From Phymatolithon calcareum (taxonomy: Eukaryota > Rhodophyta > Florideophyceae > Hapalidiales), in NCBI GenBank assembly GCA_977006965.1, contig OZ345374.1:1054001-1118000 (forward strand): a stretch of DNA of 64,000 nt, read 5' to 3'. This document shows positions 10,451 to 20,700 of this stretch, one piece after another. Each line of letters starts with the position of its first letter. The first letter of the stretch is position 1. The notes under the pieces are model-generated. The model made no database searches. It was not told the DNA's origin and was given only the letters and a program-made list of their open reading frames with translations. The translations under genes and the position numbers were made by a program.

Positions 10451-10875
10451 CAGGGAATGGGAGCAATATACTGCATATTTATTGGGACTCGTTGTGAAAG
10501 TGCAATTGCTACTGCAATAAATAGAGCGAGAGTGTATCGATGCGTGGTACGTGCTCGTCCGCAGGATACTGCTACAATGCGTACCCAGAACATATGCCTC
10601 TCTCCTTGGCGATATCCCAAACCAAAGTATCGAATCGTCCATAAAAGACGCTTCCGACCACAGCAAGTGGAGTCGCATGAAGCCTTCTAGACGTGCTAGC
10701 CCCTTAGGGAATATAGCAATCATCATCATCATCATCATGCGTGGTACGTTCGTCACCAGGTCTTATTCACATATGCTGGCCAATACGTATTGCAATTGGA
10801 AAGGAAAATGCAATTTACGGAAATAGCAGTATATTGTCGTAAATTGCAATAGCAGTATACTGCTCCCATTCTCTG
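10451..10875. mobile_element. Non-autonomous hAT-type element (MITE), 425 bp
   Basis: The ends are inverted repeats. The left end begins CAGGGAATGGGAGCAATATA and the right end, read inwards, begins CAGAGAATGGGAGCAGTATA. They match over roughly 25 bp with two differences. The element is flanked by a perfect 8-bp duplication, TGCGCAAC. An 8-bp duplication with CAG-rich termini is characteristic of the hAT superfamily. The interior is non-coding, with a short ATC trinucleotide run (10721-10738) and repeated AATTGCAAT words near the right end, so it must depend on a transposase encoded elsewhere. Confidence 0.82.
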
Positions 10876-10883
10876 TGCGCAAC
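10876..10883. repeat. Right 8-bp target site duplication (TGCGCAAC)
   Basis: Identical to 10443-10450. Removing the element and one copy restores a continuous pre-insertion sequence. Confidence 0.88.
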
Positions 10884-11424
10884 CGCTGAGTTCCCGCAAG
10901 GATGCCGAGTGTTCTCCAGCCGACCATCGTCTCTTCCTCTGGCGAGTCGCGCTTATCTCTGTTTACCTGGTTCCATCGTCCTCGCCTACGCCAAGGTTCT
11001 TTTTCTGTTCTTTTTCGTTTCGCTGTTCTTCATCGCGCGACACTATGACGCGTGCGCTGCTATCGTCGAGACTGGCCAAACTCCACACGGCGTAGCCTCG
11101 TGTATGCGCTTGATCTCCGTGTGTACCTGTGTTCCCGTAAGGTTGTGGAGAGTGACCCGTGGGCGGCGCGGCTTCTTTCCGGTACAAGCCGAAGTCCACT
11201 CTCATTTGCACCTCAAGGAGCTTTCCTGGCCCTACACGGTGTAGTCTCGCGCTCGAGGTCGAGCACCACAACCGCTTGTGTTCCCGCAAGGCTATGGCCT
11301 GTGCTCCGAGGGTGATCTACACGCTTACTCTTCCTGGTGTCTGTTATCTATTGGGAGGTTTGTTGGCTTGTCTTTCTTTCCTCCTTTTTCTGTCTAGTCA
11401 CTCCCGCTCTTTTCTTCTCTCTCC
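10884..11424. repeat. Unassigned region with imperfect spaced repeats
   Basis: The word TTCCCG(C/T)AAGG recurs at 10891, 11132 and 11281. The last two sit in similar contexts (CACGGYGTAG.CTCG upstream, TGTGTTCCCG downstream), suggesting diverged direct repeats about 150 bp apart. No protein motif was recognised; open frames here run into the LINE fragment that follows. Confidence 0.4.
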
Positions 11425-12158
11425 TCTCTTGGGCTTGGAACACAAAGCCAGGAAAGAGCGAGGTCCTTAAGTACAAAGGATTCCCAAAGAAGAAATTCTT
11501 CCTTGCAGGAAAAGAGCTGCACCAGGCCTGGAGAATATCCTACCTTGGGATCAGTATGAGCAACAACGGAGTCACCGACGATGCAGCAATCTCAAGAGTT
11601 CGGAATGTGATGGGATGCATACACAAACTCCGCCAAATTGGCTTGAACGTCAGAGGACTCCAACCAGCCACGTGCATCAGGATTTTCAAGACGTTGATTC
11701 TCCCCAAATGGGAGTATGCCATTCACCTGACCCCGATCACGAAACGACTACTATCGGCAATTGAAGCAGCAGAAGGTCTTTTCTACAGATACGTATTCGG
11801 AAAATATACTGAGTATCGAAGGGAGAGGATGCGAGTGCTCTGCCGTCTCGCCAGCCCACAGATGAGGAGAATGCACCAGGCTGAAAGGTTCGCCTTAAGC
11901 TTGGTAAGACGGAGGAAGTTCCTGGAGCTTTCAGAAGAATACCAGGGAAGAGAAGATGATCTGGAAGACGTACCAAATGACATTGGGTATCTCGGGGAAG
12001 AGGAACACCTTAAAGAAGCTCTGAAACAAGCGGAAGAAGGTATGGTGTCAAAAAAGCGACGCCTACAAGCAACAGTCAAAGTCTGGTCCTTGAATGAAGA
12101 GGGCCGGACAGTTACAATCCCGATCGGCGTACCGAACGACCTACCAGGAGTGCTATAG
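11425..12158 (+). pseudogene. LINE reverse transcriptase, C-terminal part
   Basis: The frame encodes KSEVLKYKG, then YLGISMSNNGVTDD, then ILPKWEYAIHLTPIT. These are the end of the RT palm (the YLGI motif) and the following thumb/connection region (K-x-x-I-x-P-x-x-x-Y) of LINE-type RTs. The catalytic F/YADD motif is missing because the copy is 5'-truncated. A Glu/Lys-rich linker follows before the stop at 12158. The same region is present in inverted orientation at 13254-14165, with clear amino-acid similarity (for example NVRGxxPxTCIRIFKxLIxPKWEYAxH). Confidence 0.78.
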
Positions 12159-12445
12159 ATAAGGGACAGAACTGCGCGGTTGAGATGCCTGAGAGTCATT
12201 TTCAACAGAATTCCTTTGTGGAGAAAATCCATTCTGGCAAAGTACTTTGGGACTGGTGCTGTGGTGGAGCTTATCGTGTTGCAAAGTATACTACGGTCTA
12301 TGAAGATGGACTAAGAAACGGAATATGAATGCAAAAGACTTACTCGGGCACTCACAGGGAGAGAAATTCGGATTAAGCAGATATTAGAAGGATAGTAGAG
12401 AGATGAGTATGGAAAACAGCGAGAAGCTGCCCTTCTACTCAAATT

Positions 12446-12895
12446 GTGGCTTTGGGAGCTTTTAAAATAAATCAAAATATATCCCCTCTCTTGGGCTTTT
12501 TCTCTCCCATATGGCGTCGGGTTCGTTTGAGCCTGGCGCTACACCTAGAAGCTGTGCGGTCCATCATCAAACCGCACCATTCTACAAAGCTTAGGAGAAT
12601 GCAGTTCCTACCCTCAGGGCTCAATACAAGCCACATGCGCGCTGAAACTACCCTTAATCAGCATGCCGCAGAATGTTGCTCACTGGTGGCAGGTTTTCAA
12701 AATGGTTCGGTTGATTACGACCCTATATGCAAGGCCTGCACAGTGGGAACCAAGGAGACTGCTGACCATCTACTCCTACGCTGTAGAGGACGGACTGTAT
12801 CAAGACGCCAGACTATTGGTAGAGTTGACACCAAAACGGTAGAGGAAATTTGCAATGAGAAACCGTTCGAAGTACTCAAATTCGTGAACAAATGA
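12446..12895 (+). pseudogene. LINE C-terminal Cys/His zinc-binding region
   Basis: The frame carries CKAC followed by ETADHLLLRC, the C-x2-C-x-n-H-x4-C arrangement found at the C-terminus of many LINE polyproteins. It is out of frame with the RT part upstream, so a frameshift and several stops separate the two (12159-12445). The frame ends 55 bp before the A-rich tail. Confidence 0.72.
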
Positions 12896-12966
12896 GGGGC
12901 TGTTTGGAAACATCCCCAGGCACTAACTTAAGTTAGCGTTTTCTGCAATAAAAGAAAGAAAGAAGT

Positions 12967-13159
12967 GGGTTCCAACACCGCTCTCCAACGTAAATGTACG
13001 ATCTGAATTGACTATGTCGCCTAGTAGTATTGGAGTTAAATGAGTTATCGATGAGTTTCTTGGTCACCAATTCATATTATCTTTGCTGTTTCTTGTGCTG
13101 CTGAAACGTTGGATGGGCACCAGAGAATAGAAACGAGGTATCAAGCACGCAAGTGCCGG
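12967..13159. other. Short spacer between two LINE remnants
   Basis: Non-coding, with no recognisable structure. Confidence 0.3.
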
Positions 13160-14170
13160 AACAAATGTGTTTATATGGGATATTTGATGATTTTATTTTG
13201 AGAGCTCCCAAAGCCTCACCTTGGAGTAACGGGGCAGATCTTGCGTATAGTCTCTAAGCTAAAGTTTCCTGGCTACTCGAAACGTTCTTGATTCGTAATT
13301 CTCTCCCAACAAGAGTTCCTGTGAGTCTCTTAAACTCAAACTCAATTTCTGTACTCATCTTCGAAGACGCTAGAGTACGTTGTAAGGCGACTAGTTCGAT
13401 CACCGCGGTAATCCCACAGTAGGAATCAAATACTGATTTCCTCCAAAGGGTTGCTCGGTTGAATGTCAACTTTATGCACCTTAAACGTGCTGTTCTTGCT
13501 CCTATGTAAAGGATCCCTAGCTTTCCTTCAATAGGAATCTTCATTGATCTGCCTTCTTCCTTTTCCCATACCTTAATTGTTTCTTCTATCCTCCTCTTCT
13601 TCGTGACAGATCCCTCCTGGGCTTTCTGAAGGGCTTGTCTCAGGTCTTCATAAATCTTGAGATATTCAATATCCTTCATTGCTTCCTTTAAGTCCTCATC
13701 TCTTCCAAAGTACTCTTCTGTTTCTTCAAGGCGCTTTTTGTGTCTTACCAGGGTTAATGCAAACCTTTCTGCTTGATGACGTCTCCTCATCTGTGGTGGT
13801 CCCAGTCGGCACAGAACTCGCATTCGGTCCCGGTCGTGTTCGGCATACTTTCCGAAAACATTCTTGTAGAACAAGCCCTCTGCCGACTCGATTGCGGCGA
13901 GCAATCGATTTGTCATTGCAGTAACGTGTAACGCATACTCCCATTTCGGGATAATTAGCGACTTAAAGATCCTGATGCATGTCTCCGGTTTGAATCCTCG
14001 AACATTCACTCCAAGCTCCCGAAGCTTATGTATGCATCCTGCAGCATTTCAAACTCTGGCTATGGCCGTGTCATCTGTAAACCTTTGTTATTCATGCTTA
14101 CCCCAAGATACGAGAGTCTCCAGGCTTGATATAGTTCTCGTCCCGCCAAGTAAAAAGTGTGCTTCTGAAG
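13160..14170 (-). pseudogene. LINE copy 2, reverse transcriptase C-terminal fragment
   Basis: The minus-strand frame at 14009-13254 (251 codons) encodes NVRGFKPETCIRIFKSLI, PKWEYALHVTAMTNRLLAAI and RMRVLCRLGPPQMRRRHQAE. It is clearly paralogous to the plus-strand copy at 11425-12158. Similarity extends upstream to about 14170 (YQAWRLSYLGVSMNN) across a stop and a frameshift. Downstream it reaches the non-coding GCTTTGGGAGCT word shared by both copies (13199-13210 here, 12449-12460 in copy 1). Both ends are truncated. Confidence 0.75.
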
Positions 14171-14184
14171 CTGTATTTATATGA

Positions 14185-14440
14185 AACGACCATTGGAGCG
14201 GTGGGTTTATCGCTCGGCGTCGAAATATTTGCGGCGGTTCGAGATTTTGAGGCGATAGAGCAACTGCAAATCCCATTTGGACATCACCTTCGCTGATTTG
14301 CCGACAGAATGAACTCCCTCGATGCGCTGACCGGGCAACCACGTATTTATGGGGAGACGACAAGAAAGCTATGGGATATTTTGGAAAGGCTGATTGATGA
14401 TACGATCACTATTGAAGCGAAGCCACTGTGGGCTCGAGGC
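14185..14440 (+). pseudogene. RNase H remnant of a non-LTR retrotransposon (copy 2)
   Basis: Nucleotide similarity to 9555-9810 is evident: both share GGAGCGGTGGGTT, GAGGCGATAGA and a CGATGCGCTG block. This copy lacks the TTTGGATCCCA segment before GCCACTGTGG and is cut short after it. No intact frame remains. Confidence 0.65.
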
Positions 14441-14449
14441 TAACAATCT

Positions 14450-14698
14450 TTACCGCCGTACCTTAGTTTTCTTCACTGGATGCTGAATTAGGACCCATTT
14501 TATGCGCAGTGACGTGCTTACGCTACCACCGGCTTTCTCTTCAATTACATCCTGAGCCATGCCAATCACATTTCTTGACTTGGAAGTGGCTGCATATAGT
14601 CTAAAGCATTCTTCCCGATTAAGCACCGTCGTTTGCTTGTGTTTGGCTGCACCGACCCGTGGACGGGCGTCTTTTTCTTGCGGCACAGCAAGTCTTAT
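14450..14698 (-). pseudogene. Unrecognised basic coding fragment abutting a Gypsy LTR
   Basis: The minus strand is open for about 80 codons and reads directly out of the Gypsy LTR at 14698. It is Lys/Arg-rich, with PQEKDARPRVGAAKHKQ near its start, and ends KKTKVRR. The frame has no start codon of its own before the LTR, so it may be the 3' part of a gene cut by the Gypsy insertion. I do not recognise the family. Confidence 0.35.
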
Positions 14699-15105
14699 TG
14701 TTGAGAGTAAGCATTACCTTTTCGTTCCTAGGTCAGAACGATGTGATTATAAGGTAGTAGTTGTGATACTCCTCGGAGAGAAGACAAGCCCGTCTTTACG
14801 ACTCTGTGTGCAAAAATGCGGTGCCTTTCATTTACTGAAGGTGTGTGCTCGAGCTACTTATATACCCCTAGATGAGTGAAGCTATCCATGAAGACACGTG
14901 TGGTCTCGCATGTTGGGTGTCGGTTGCTACTAATAGTTATGATCGCCTAACCGACACTATCTTGGTAATACTGTTGATTGTGACTGTTTAGACACAGTGC
15001 GAATACGATACCGAACGTTAGAAGTATCGTATGGCCAAGGAAGCTCTTAACTCACATAGTGGTTATGCGAGAAGAGTAAACGGTAAGTTTGCTCGATGAG
15101 CTACA
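14699..15105 (-). repeat. 3' LTR of Gypsy element G (predicted)
   Basis: On the minus strand the LTR would start TGTAGCTCATCG immediately after a purine tract (GACAGGGGAG) and end CTCAACA, giving the usual TG...CA termini and 407 bp. A TATA-like GGGTATATAAG lies within it (about 14860-14870 on the plus strand). The matching 5' LTR is not in the window, so the boundaries rest on termini and tract only. Confidence 0.6.
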
Positions 15106-15166
15106 CTCCCCTGTCAGAGGTGAGTTTCAGAGCTGTCTTGGTACGAATAACGATCGCTTTCGATAG

Positions 15167-16204
15167 CTATTTGCGAGAAAGAAGTTTAGAAGCGGGTTTA
15201 GGAACATCTTGATAGACAAGTTCCAAAGGCTCTAAAGAGTCGTCAGAGAGAGAAAGCCCGCGCCAACGTACATGAACAAAAAGCTTGCATTCGTGAGCCT
15301 CTTTTCCTATGAGTCTTTCGACCGGCATTCCGCGTTCAGAAGATAGGACATGCGGGAGAATCGCGTCGGTATTGAAGGCCTTGTCACAGTAGAATCTTAG
15401 ACGACACGCATGAATATCATCCGTCGTTCCATTGCGTAAGTCTTCCACGGTGAACACGAAATCGCTCAGCGCTTTGATGACACGTCTGGGTCCCGTCCAG
15501 CGTAGGGCAAGTTTTTCTCCTTTGAAGAGTTCATCTCTGGATACTAGAACGAAGTCGCTTTCAGAAAAACGTGGCAGAGAAACTCGTTTGGCCGCTTGTC
15601 TTGCGCATTCACGGTTCGCTTGGAGTGTTGTAGCGACCACAGGATGCAGTTCTTGTAGGCGCTTCTGTGCCTCGTAGAAGTTGAGGAATATCTCTTCCTG
15701 TGCTTGGGTGAGGGTTAGAATTGTTCCTGTTGAGGCTCTTTGCATAGTGCTGACAGATGAATTGGCTTCCTGTCCCGCGAAGATTGTCATCGGAGAAAGA
15801 CCCTTGCGCTGCTGAGAGGCTGAATGGTTCAGTGCAGACTGTCCAGTCCGTATCAGGCCGGGCCACTCAGTGTGGTCCATACGCAACTCAGAAAGTAGAT
15901 TGCGGAAAATCCGTAGCATCTCTTTGTTTACCCGCTCAATGCCGCCGTTAGACCATGGTGTATATGGTAGTGTGAAATGATGCTTGGCCTTCAGACCGCG
16001 AGTCACTAGACGAACTCTCTGGTTTTGGAAATGAGAGCCACCATCGCACATGAGCGCTTCCGGTGGAGAGAATGCGCTTGACCATTCTAGAATCGCCTGT
16101 GTGTTTTCAGAATTCACTGCTTCGAAGGGAAACAGCCAAACATAGGATGAGATATCGTCAAGCAAAAGTAGCAAGCACTTAAAGCCGGTCGCACTTGGGA
16201 TCAT
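15167..16204 (-). pseudogene. Gypsy integrase with chromodomain-like C-terminus
   Basis: The frame of 345 codons carries the integrase catalytic core: first Asp in LLLLLDDISSYVWLF, second in ALMCDGGSHFQ, Glu in PWSNGGIERVNKEML, with 35 residues between the last two (DD35E). A C-terminal segment with VERLIGKEAHECKLFVHVRW resembles a chromodomain-type tail, which some Gypsy integrases use to choose chromatin targets. The core is uninterrupted, but the rest of the element is broken, so no complete polyprotein is made. Confidence 0.78.
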
Positions 16205-16264
16205 CTCCAGATAGTCAAATTGGAGAAGATCATTTGGCTTAGTGCCGTGAAAAGCGGGCCCAAA

Positions 16265-17240
16265 TGGTCGCGGTTCTCGGGTACCACGCGCTGTTTACAA
16301 GCAGAGGATGCATTGCTGCACGAAAGTACGGGCATCTGAGAGGAGTGTGTTCCAGAAATAGTGCTTGCGAATGTCATCCGCGGTCGTCTTTGCTCCCGGA
16401 TGTCTTGCCGCTGATGTATGCCCAATGATACAGATGCGGAGCTGTAGGTCATCCGACCCAGCCGGAATCCATACTGCATTGCTCGAGGCACGCCACAGTA
16501 CTTGTATCTTAGATAAGCCTTCAGGCTTAGATGTGATGTGTTTCATCTGTTCGGACTGAATCTCCGATTCGGATGGCCACTCGAAATCTTTGTCAGAGGT
16601 TGAAACCAGAGGGGGGATGCTGATGATTCGACGTATTAGGGGCGGTGCACTCCATCGCCCTAGGAGATGAGCCCAAGCATTGTCAGTACCCGCTATGTGG
16701 TAGCAGGCGAAATCAAACGTCGATAAACTGACAGCCCAACGTAGCACCTTATTTACAGATCCGATAGAAAGGTCTGGTATGAGGCATAGTGGATCAAAGA
16801 TGAAGATCAAATTGTTATGGTCAGTATACAAGTTGAACCCATGTGGAGTTGCTAAGAGCCAACGCATACGCTCACATGATGCCATAACTGCGTACGCCTC
16901 CTTTTCCAATATCGCCCATCCCATCTGCGTGGAGTCAAAACGGCCTGACATGAACGCGAGGGGCTCATGATTTTGCTCTTCATGAGGCAGTGACAGCTCT
17001 GCGTACGGGATCTGATGATACCTGACCAAACACCATCGCTGGCGTCGGTATATAAGCATAGACGTTTGGACGGGTCGCGATGAGTAAGAGTGCACTGGTG
17101 GGCCAGCGCTGCTTTGCACTGCTCAAATGCTCGGTATTTTTTCCGACCACCAAATAGCCTCAAGTTTTATCTTAGCGACTGCCCGCTTCGTTCGCTTACC
17201 GGTGCGGTCATAGACGAGTTCCACAACTTCGTGGAGTGCA
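16265..17240 (-). pseudogene. Gypsy RT end, RNase H and integrase zinc finger
   Basis: The minus strand encodes TKRAVAKIKL near 17180 (RT end), LCLYTDASDGVWSG (RNase H start, frame ending near 17030), EKEAYAVMASCERMRWLL and LYTDHNNLIF (RNase H core). A GH..H...QQC..C zinc-binding stretch follows at about 16430-16300. Two or more frameshifts lie between these blocks. The RT itself continues beyond the nested Copia A, at 22727. Confidence 0.72.
17236..17240. repeat. Left target site duplication of Copia A (GTGCA)
   Basis: Perfect 5-bp direct repeat with 22727-22731, inside Gypsy RT sequence. This shows Copia A inserted into element G. Confidence 0.9.
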
Positions 17241-17683
17241 TGTTGGAGAAGGTTCGGCTATTGATGAGGAGAAAGAAAAAGTTTGGTTGAAGGAAAATGG
17301 TTGAGTATAAGCTGAGATAGGTGAGAATGAGTTCCTTGGTTTATTCACTTGGCGGACGTCAGGTCTGGCATATATAGGCCTGAGAACTCAATCAACCTGA
17401 TCAAAAAACCCTAATTGACGACGGAGACACTCAAACCCTAAACAAATTTGTCATAATATCATATGACACGTGTAACATGAAAAATCAATATTATCTACTG
17501 AGTGAGGGGGGTATGATTATCATACTTTTATCATACTCTGACACGTGTCACTGCCAATCTTCTTGATTCAAAGTTCTGAGACACTTTGACTTTCGACTTG
17601 ACACGTGTACACGTGTACCGAGATCATACCTTGATATTGAAGTGTGTTTGCGACTAGAGCTCCAAGCAATCACACTTCCAACA
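17241..17683 (-). repeat. 3' LTR of Copia A
   Basis: 443 bp, preceded on the minus strand by the purine tract AAGGGGGAG. It contains a TATATA box near 17370-17380 and four CACGTG cores, two of them in the 16-bp palindrome ACACGTGTACACGTGT (17606-17619 region). Confidence 0.92.
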
Positions 17684-17696
17684 CTCCCCCTTGATC
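17684..17696 (-). other. Polypurine tract of Copia A
   Basis: On the minus strand GATCAAGGGGGAG directly precedes the 3' LTR; it is the plus-strand DNA primer site. The same tract stands before the 3' LTRs of elements B, C, D, E1 and E2. Confidence 0.85.
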
Positions 17697-17704
17697 GAGG
17701 GACA

Positions 17705-20700
17705 CTACGCCACTTGCTTGCATACTCCCATCTCTTGAGCGAACTTGGCAGTCTTGATTCGATCGAGTGGCTTGGTTAGTACATCAGAAACCATGGACTC
17801 AGTATTGCAGTACTTAATCGAGATCTTTCCTGTTGCAACAACATCACGAACGTAGTGATATTGGATGTCAATATGCTTGTTGTGTTGAGTGATGGCAGCG
17901 TTCCTCCCGGTTGCGATTGCACTCTGACTGTCGGTATACAAAGTCATGAGAGTGGGCTTCTGGAGACCTTGGATATCTGCGATAAGTCTTGACAGCCAAA
18001 CAGCTTCCTTGGCGGCGGCACAGGAAGCGATGTACTCCGCTTCACATGTTGACGTGGCGACGATAGTTTGTTTCTTCGAACGCCAGGTTATGGCTCCCCC
18101 TGCAAGAAGGAACACATACCCACTTGTTGATCGGCTTGTCTCACGACATCCTGCCCAATCCGCGTCTGTGTACCCGATTGGCACCATGCTCCCGCTTGCA
18201 CCGAACAGAATCCCATAGTCTCGAGTACCTGCAATGTACCGAAGAACGCGCTTAACACCCATCCAGTGACGCTTTAATGGTTTCTCGCAAAACGAAGAAA
18301 GCTTTCCCACAGAGTCCGAGATGTCTGGGCGAGTGCCGACCATCAAGTACATCAGGCTTCCGATAGCTGGACGATACGGAACTTCGTCTCCAAGAGACTC
18401 GGTGATATCCACTTCCTCGATTGCGGTGTTCTTATTGCTTGACTCCATTGGGGTAGGTGCCGGTTTCGAGTTCTCCATGCCGAAGCGTTCCAAGACCGAC
18501 TGAGCGTAGACCGCCTGCGAAAGATGAAGGGTCCGAAGAGTACGGTCCCGGCGAATCTTAAGCCCAAGGCATACACTTGCTTCATCAAGGTCCTTCATCT
18601 CGAACCGCTTGTTCAGCTCCCCCTTGATCCACGAAATGGCAGAGGTGTCGTTTCCAGCAATCAGTAAGTCATCCACATACAGGGCGATGATCATGATGCT
18701 GTTTGACTTGTGCCGGACGTACAGACAAGGATCGTTGGGACTGCTTGAGAAGCCGAGCCCGTCGATGAGGAACTTGTCGATCTTGGCATGCCATTGCCGC
18801 GGAGCTTGCTTCAGACCGTATAGTGCCTTCAAGAGCTTGCAAACGAGGTTGGGACGCTTGGGATCTCGAAATCCGGACGGAACTTCCATGTAGATGTCTT
18901 CGTCAAGGTCACCATGCAGGAACGCTGTCACAACATCCATTTGGTGGAGTTCCAGATCATGTACAGCAACTGTTGCAAGTAGGATACGAATCGAGGTGAA
19001 TTTCACGACTGGGGCATACGTTTCACCGTAGTCCACCCCATGCACCTGTCGGAACCCTTTTGCCACAATTCGAACTTTTGGGCCTGTATCCTTGACCTTG
19101 AAGACATACTTGCACGGTAGCACGTTAATGTCGGAGTTGCGCAGAACCAGTTTCCAAGTATTGTTTTGCAGCAGTGACGAATGTTCTTTCTCAAGCGCTG
19201 GTGAGCAGAAGTCGACATTATGATTTGAAGTCGCTTCCTTAAAGGTCTGAGATATTTGATGAGAAGACAAACCAGATTCCGATGCGAGATTTACAGATTC
19301 GAAGGCAAGCATTGCAGTGTGCGGGGGAGCTTTCCAGAAGTCAGTGGGTGGTTTTGAGACCCGAGCTGACCTGCGCAGAATGGGTTTGGCGATCATCGGT
19401 GTAGTTACTTCAGATACCGGTGGTGTTGTTGGTTGTTCTGCATCGTCCGCCTGCGGCCCTTCTTCGTTAGTCACGTCGAGGTCCTTGTTGTTTTCCTCCG
19501 AAGTGTCCTTAGCTTCAACCGTATCCTCACATGCTTGGACGACTCCGTCGTCTGGAATGTCAGTGGATACATCCGTTTCAGCCTCACCTAATCCGCAATC
19601 CGATTCGTCGAACGTCACATCCCTTGACACAATCACCTTCTTGGAGCTTAGATCCCACAGCTTATATCCTTTGGACGAAGTCGCATATCCCAGCATAATG
19701 GCTTCACGAGTTCGAGAGTCGAGTTTCTTAACCTTCTTTTTCGGAATCACGTACCAACACTTTATGCCAAATACACGTAAGTGTCCCAAGTCTGGAGCGG
19801 CACCCATCCATATGTGATGGGGGGTCGTGTTCGAAGGAAGTCCTCGTGACGTAACTCGATTACGAACATACACAGCAGTAGCAAGTGCTTCAGCCCAGAA
19901 CTTCTTCTCGATGCCTCTGTGATGAAGCATCGAGCGCACCAAGTTGAGAAGGGTGCGGTTCATGCGCTCAGCCACCCCATTCTGTTGTGGGGTATATGCT
20001 ACTGCGAGTTGCTGATGTATGCCGTGTTGTGCCAAATATGCCTTGAACTCGTTGGAAATGTACTCGCCTCCGTTATCGGTCCTAATAGCCTTGAGCTTTG
20101 GTGCAGTCGAGAAGTCCTGAACGTTCAAATGCTTAAGCTTTCTCCCAGTATGGATTTCAGCATACTTGTGGAACTTTCGAAAACACTCAAAGCTCTCTGA
20201 CTTCTTTCGCATCGTGAACACTGTGGTCCACTTGGAGTGATCATCAATGAACGTGATGAAGTATTGGGAGCATCCAAGTGATGGAATGTCGATAGGACCT
20301 AAGACGTTGGAATGTACGAGGTTGAGGACAGCTTCAGAACGAGTACTACTAGACTTTGGGATAGGAGCGCGATGACCTTTGCCGGCAAGACAGCCCTTGC
20401 ATGGATGTTCTGAGATTGTATTGGGAGCTAGGTTCACACCTTTGACCACCCCATGACGTACCATATCAGAGATACCAGAGGGATGGACATGAGCGAGACG
20501 TTCATGCCAAAGCTGGAGGCTAGCAAGACAAGAAACTTCGGTAACTTTATTGCCATCTGCAAGATCGAGTGAGTAGAGACTCTTGCGAAGTGTTCCTGTT
20601 GCAACCGTGTCATCATGAGCTTTAACATAGCAACGACTGTTCTTGAACGTAATCCCATATCCATACTCATCCATTTTGGATACCGATAGTAAAGAGTATC

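Larger units (their letters stand above)
11425..12966 (+). mobile_element. 5'-truncated non-LTR retrotransposon (LINE copy 1)
   Basis: It starts within the reverse transcriptase and ends with a (GAAA)-type tail at 12950-12966 (AAAGAAAGAAAGAAG). Tandem short 3' tails and 5' truncation are typical of LINEs. The coding content is in two frames separated by stops and shifts: the RT thumb region (11425-12158) and a Cys-rich C-terminus (12446-12895). Confidence 0.75.
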
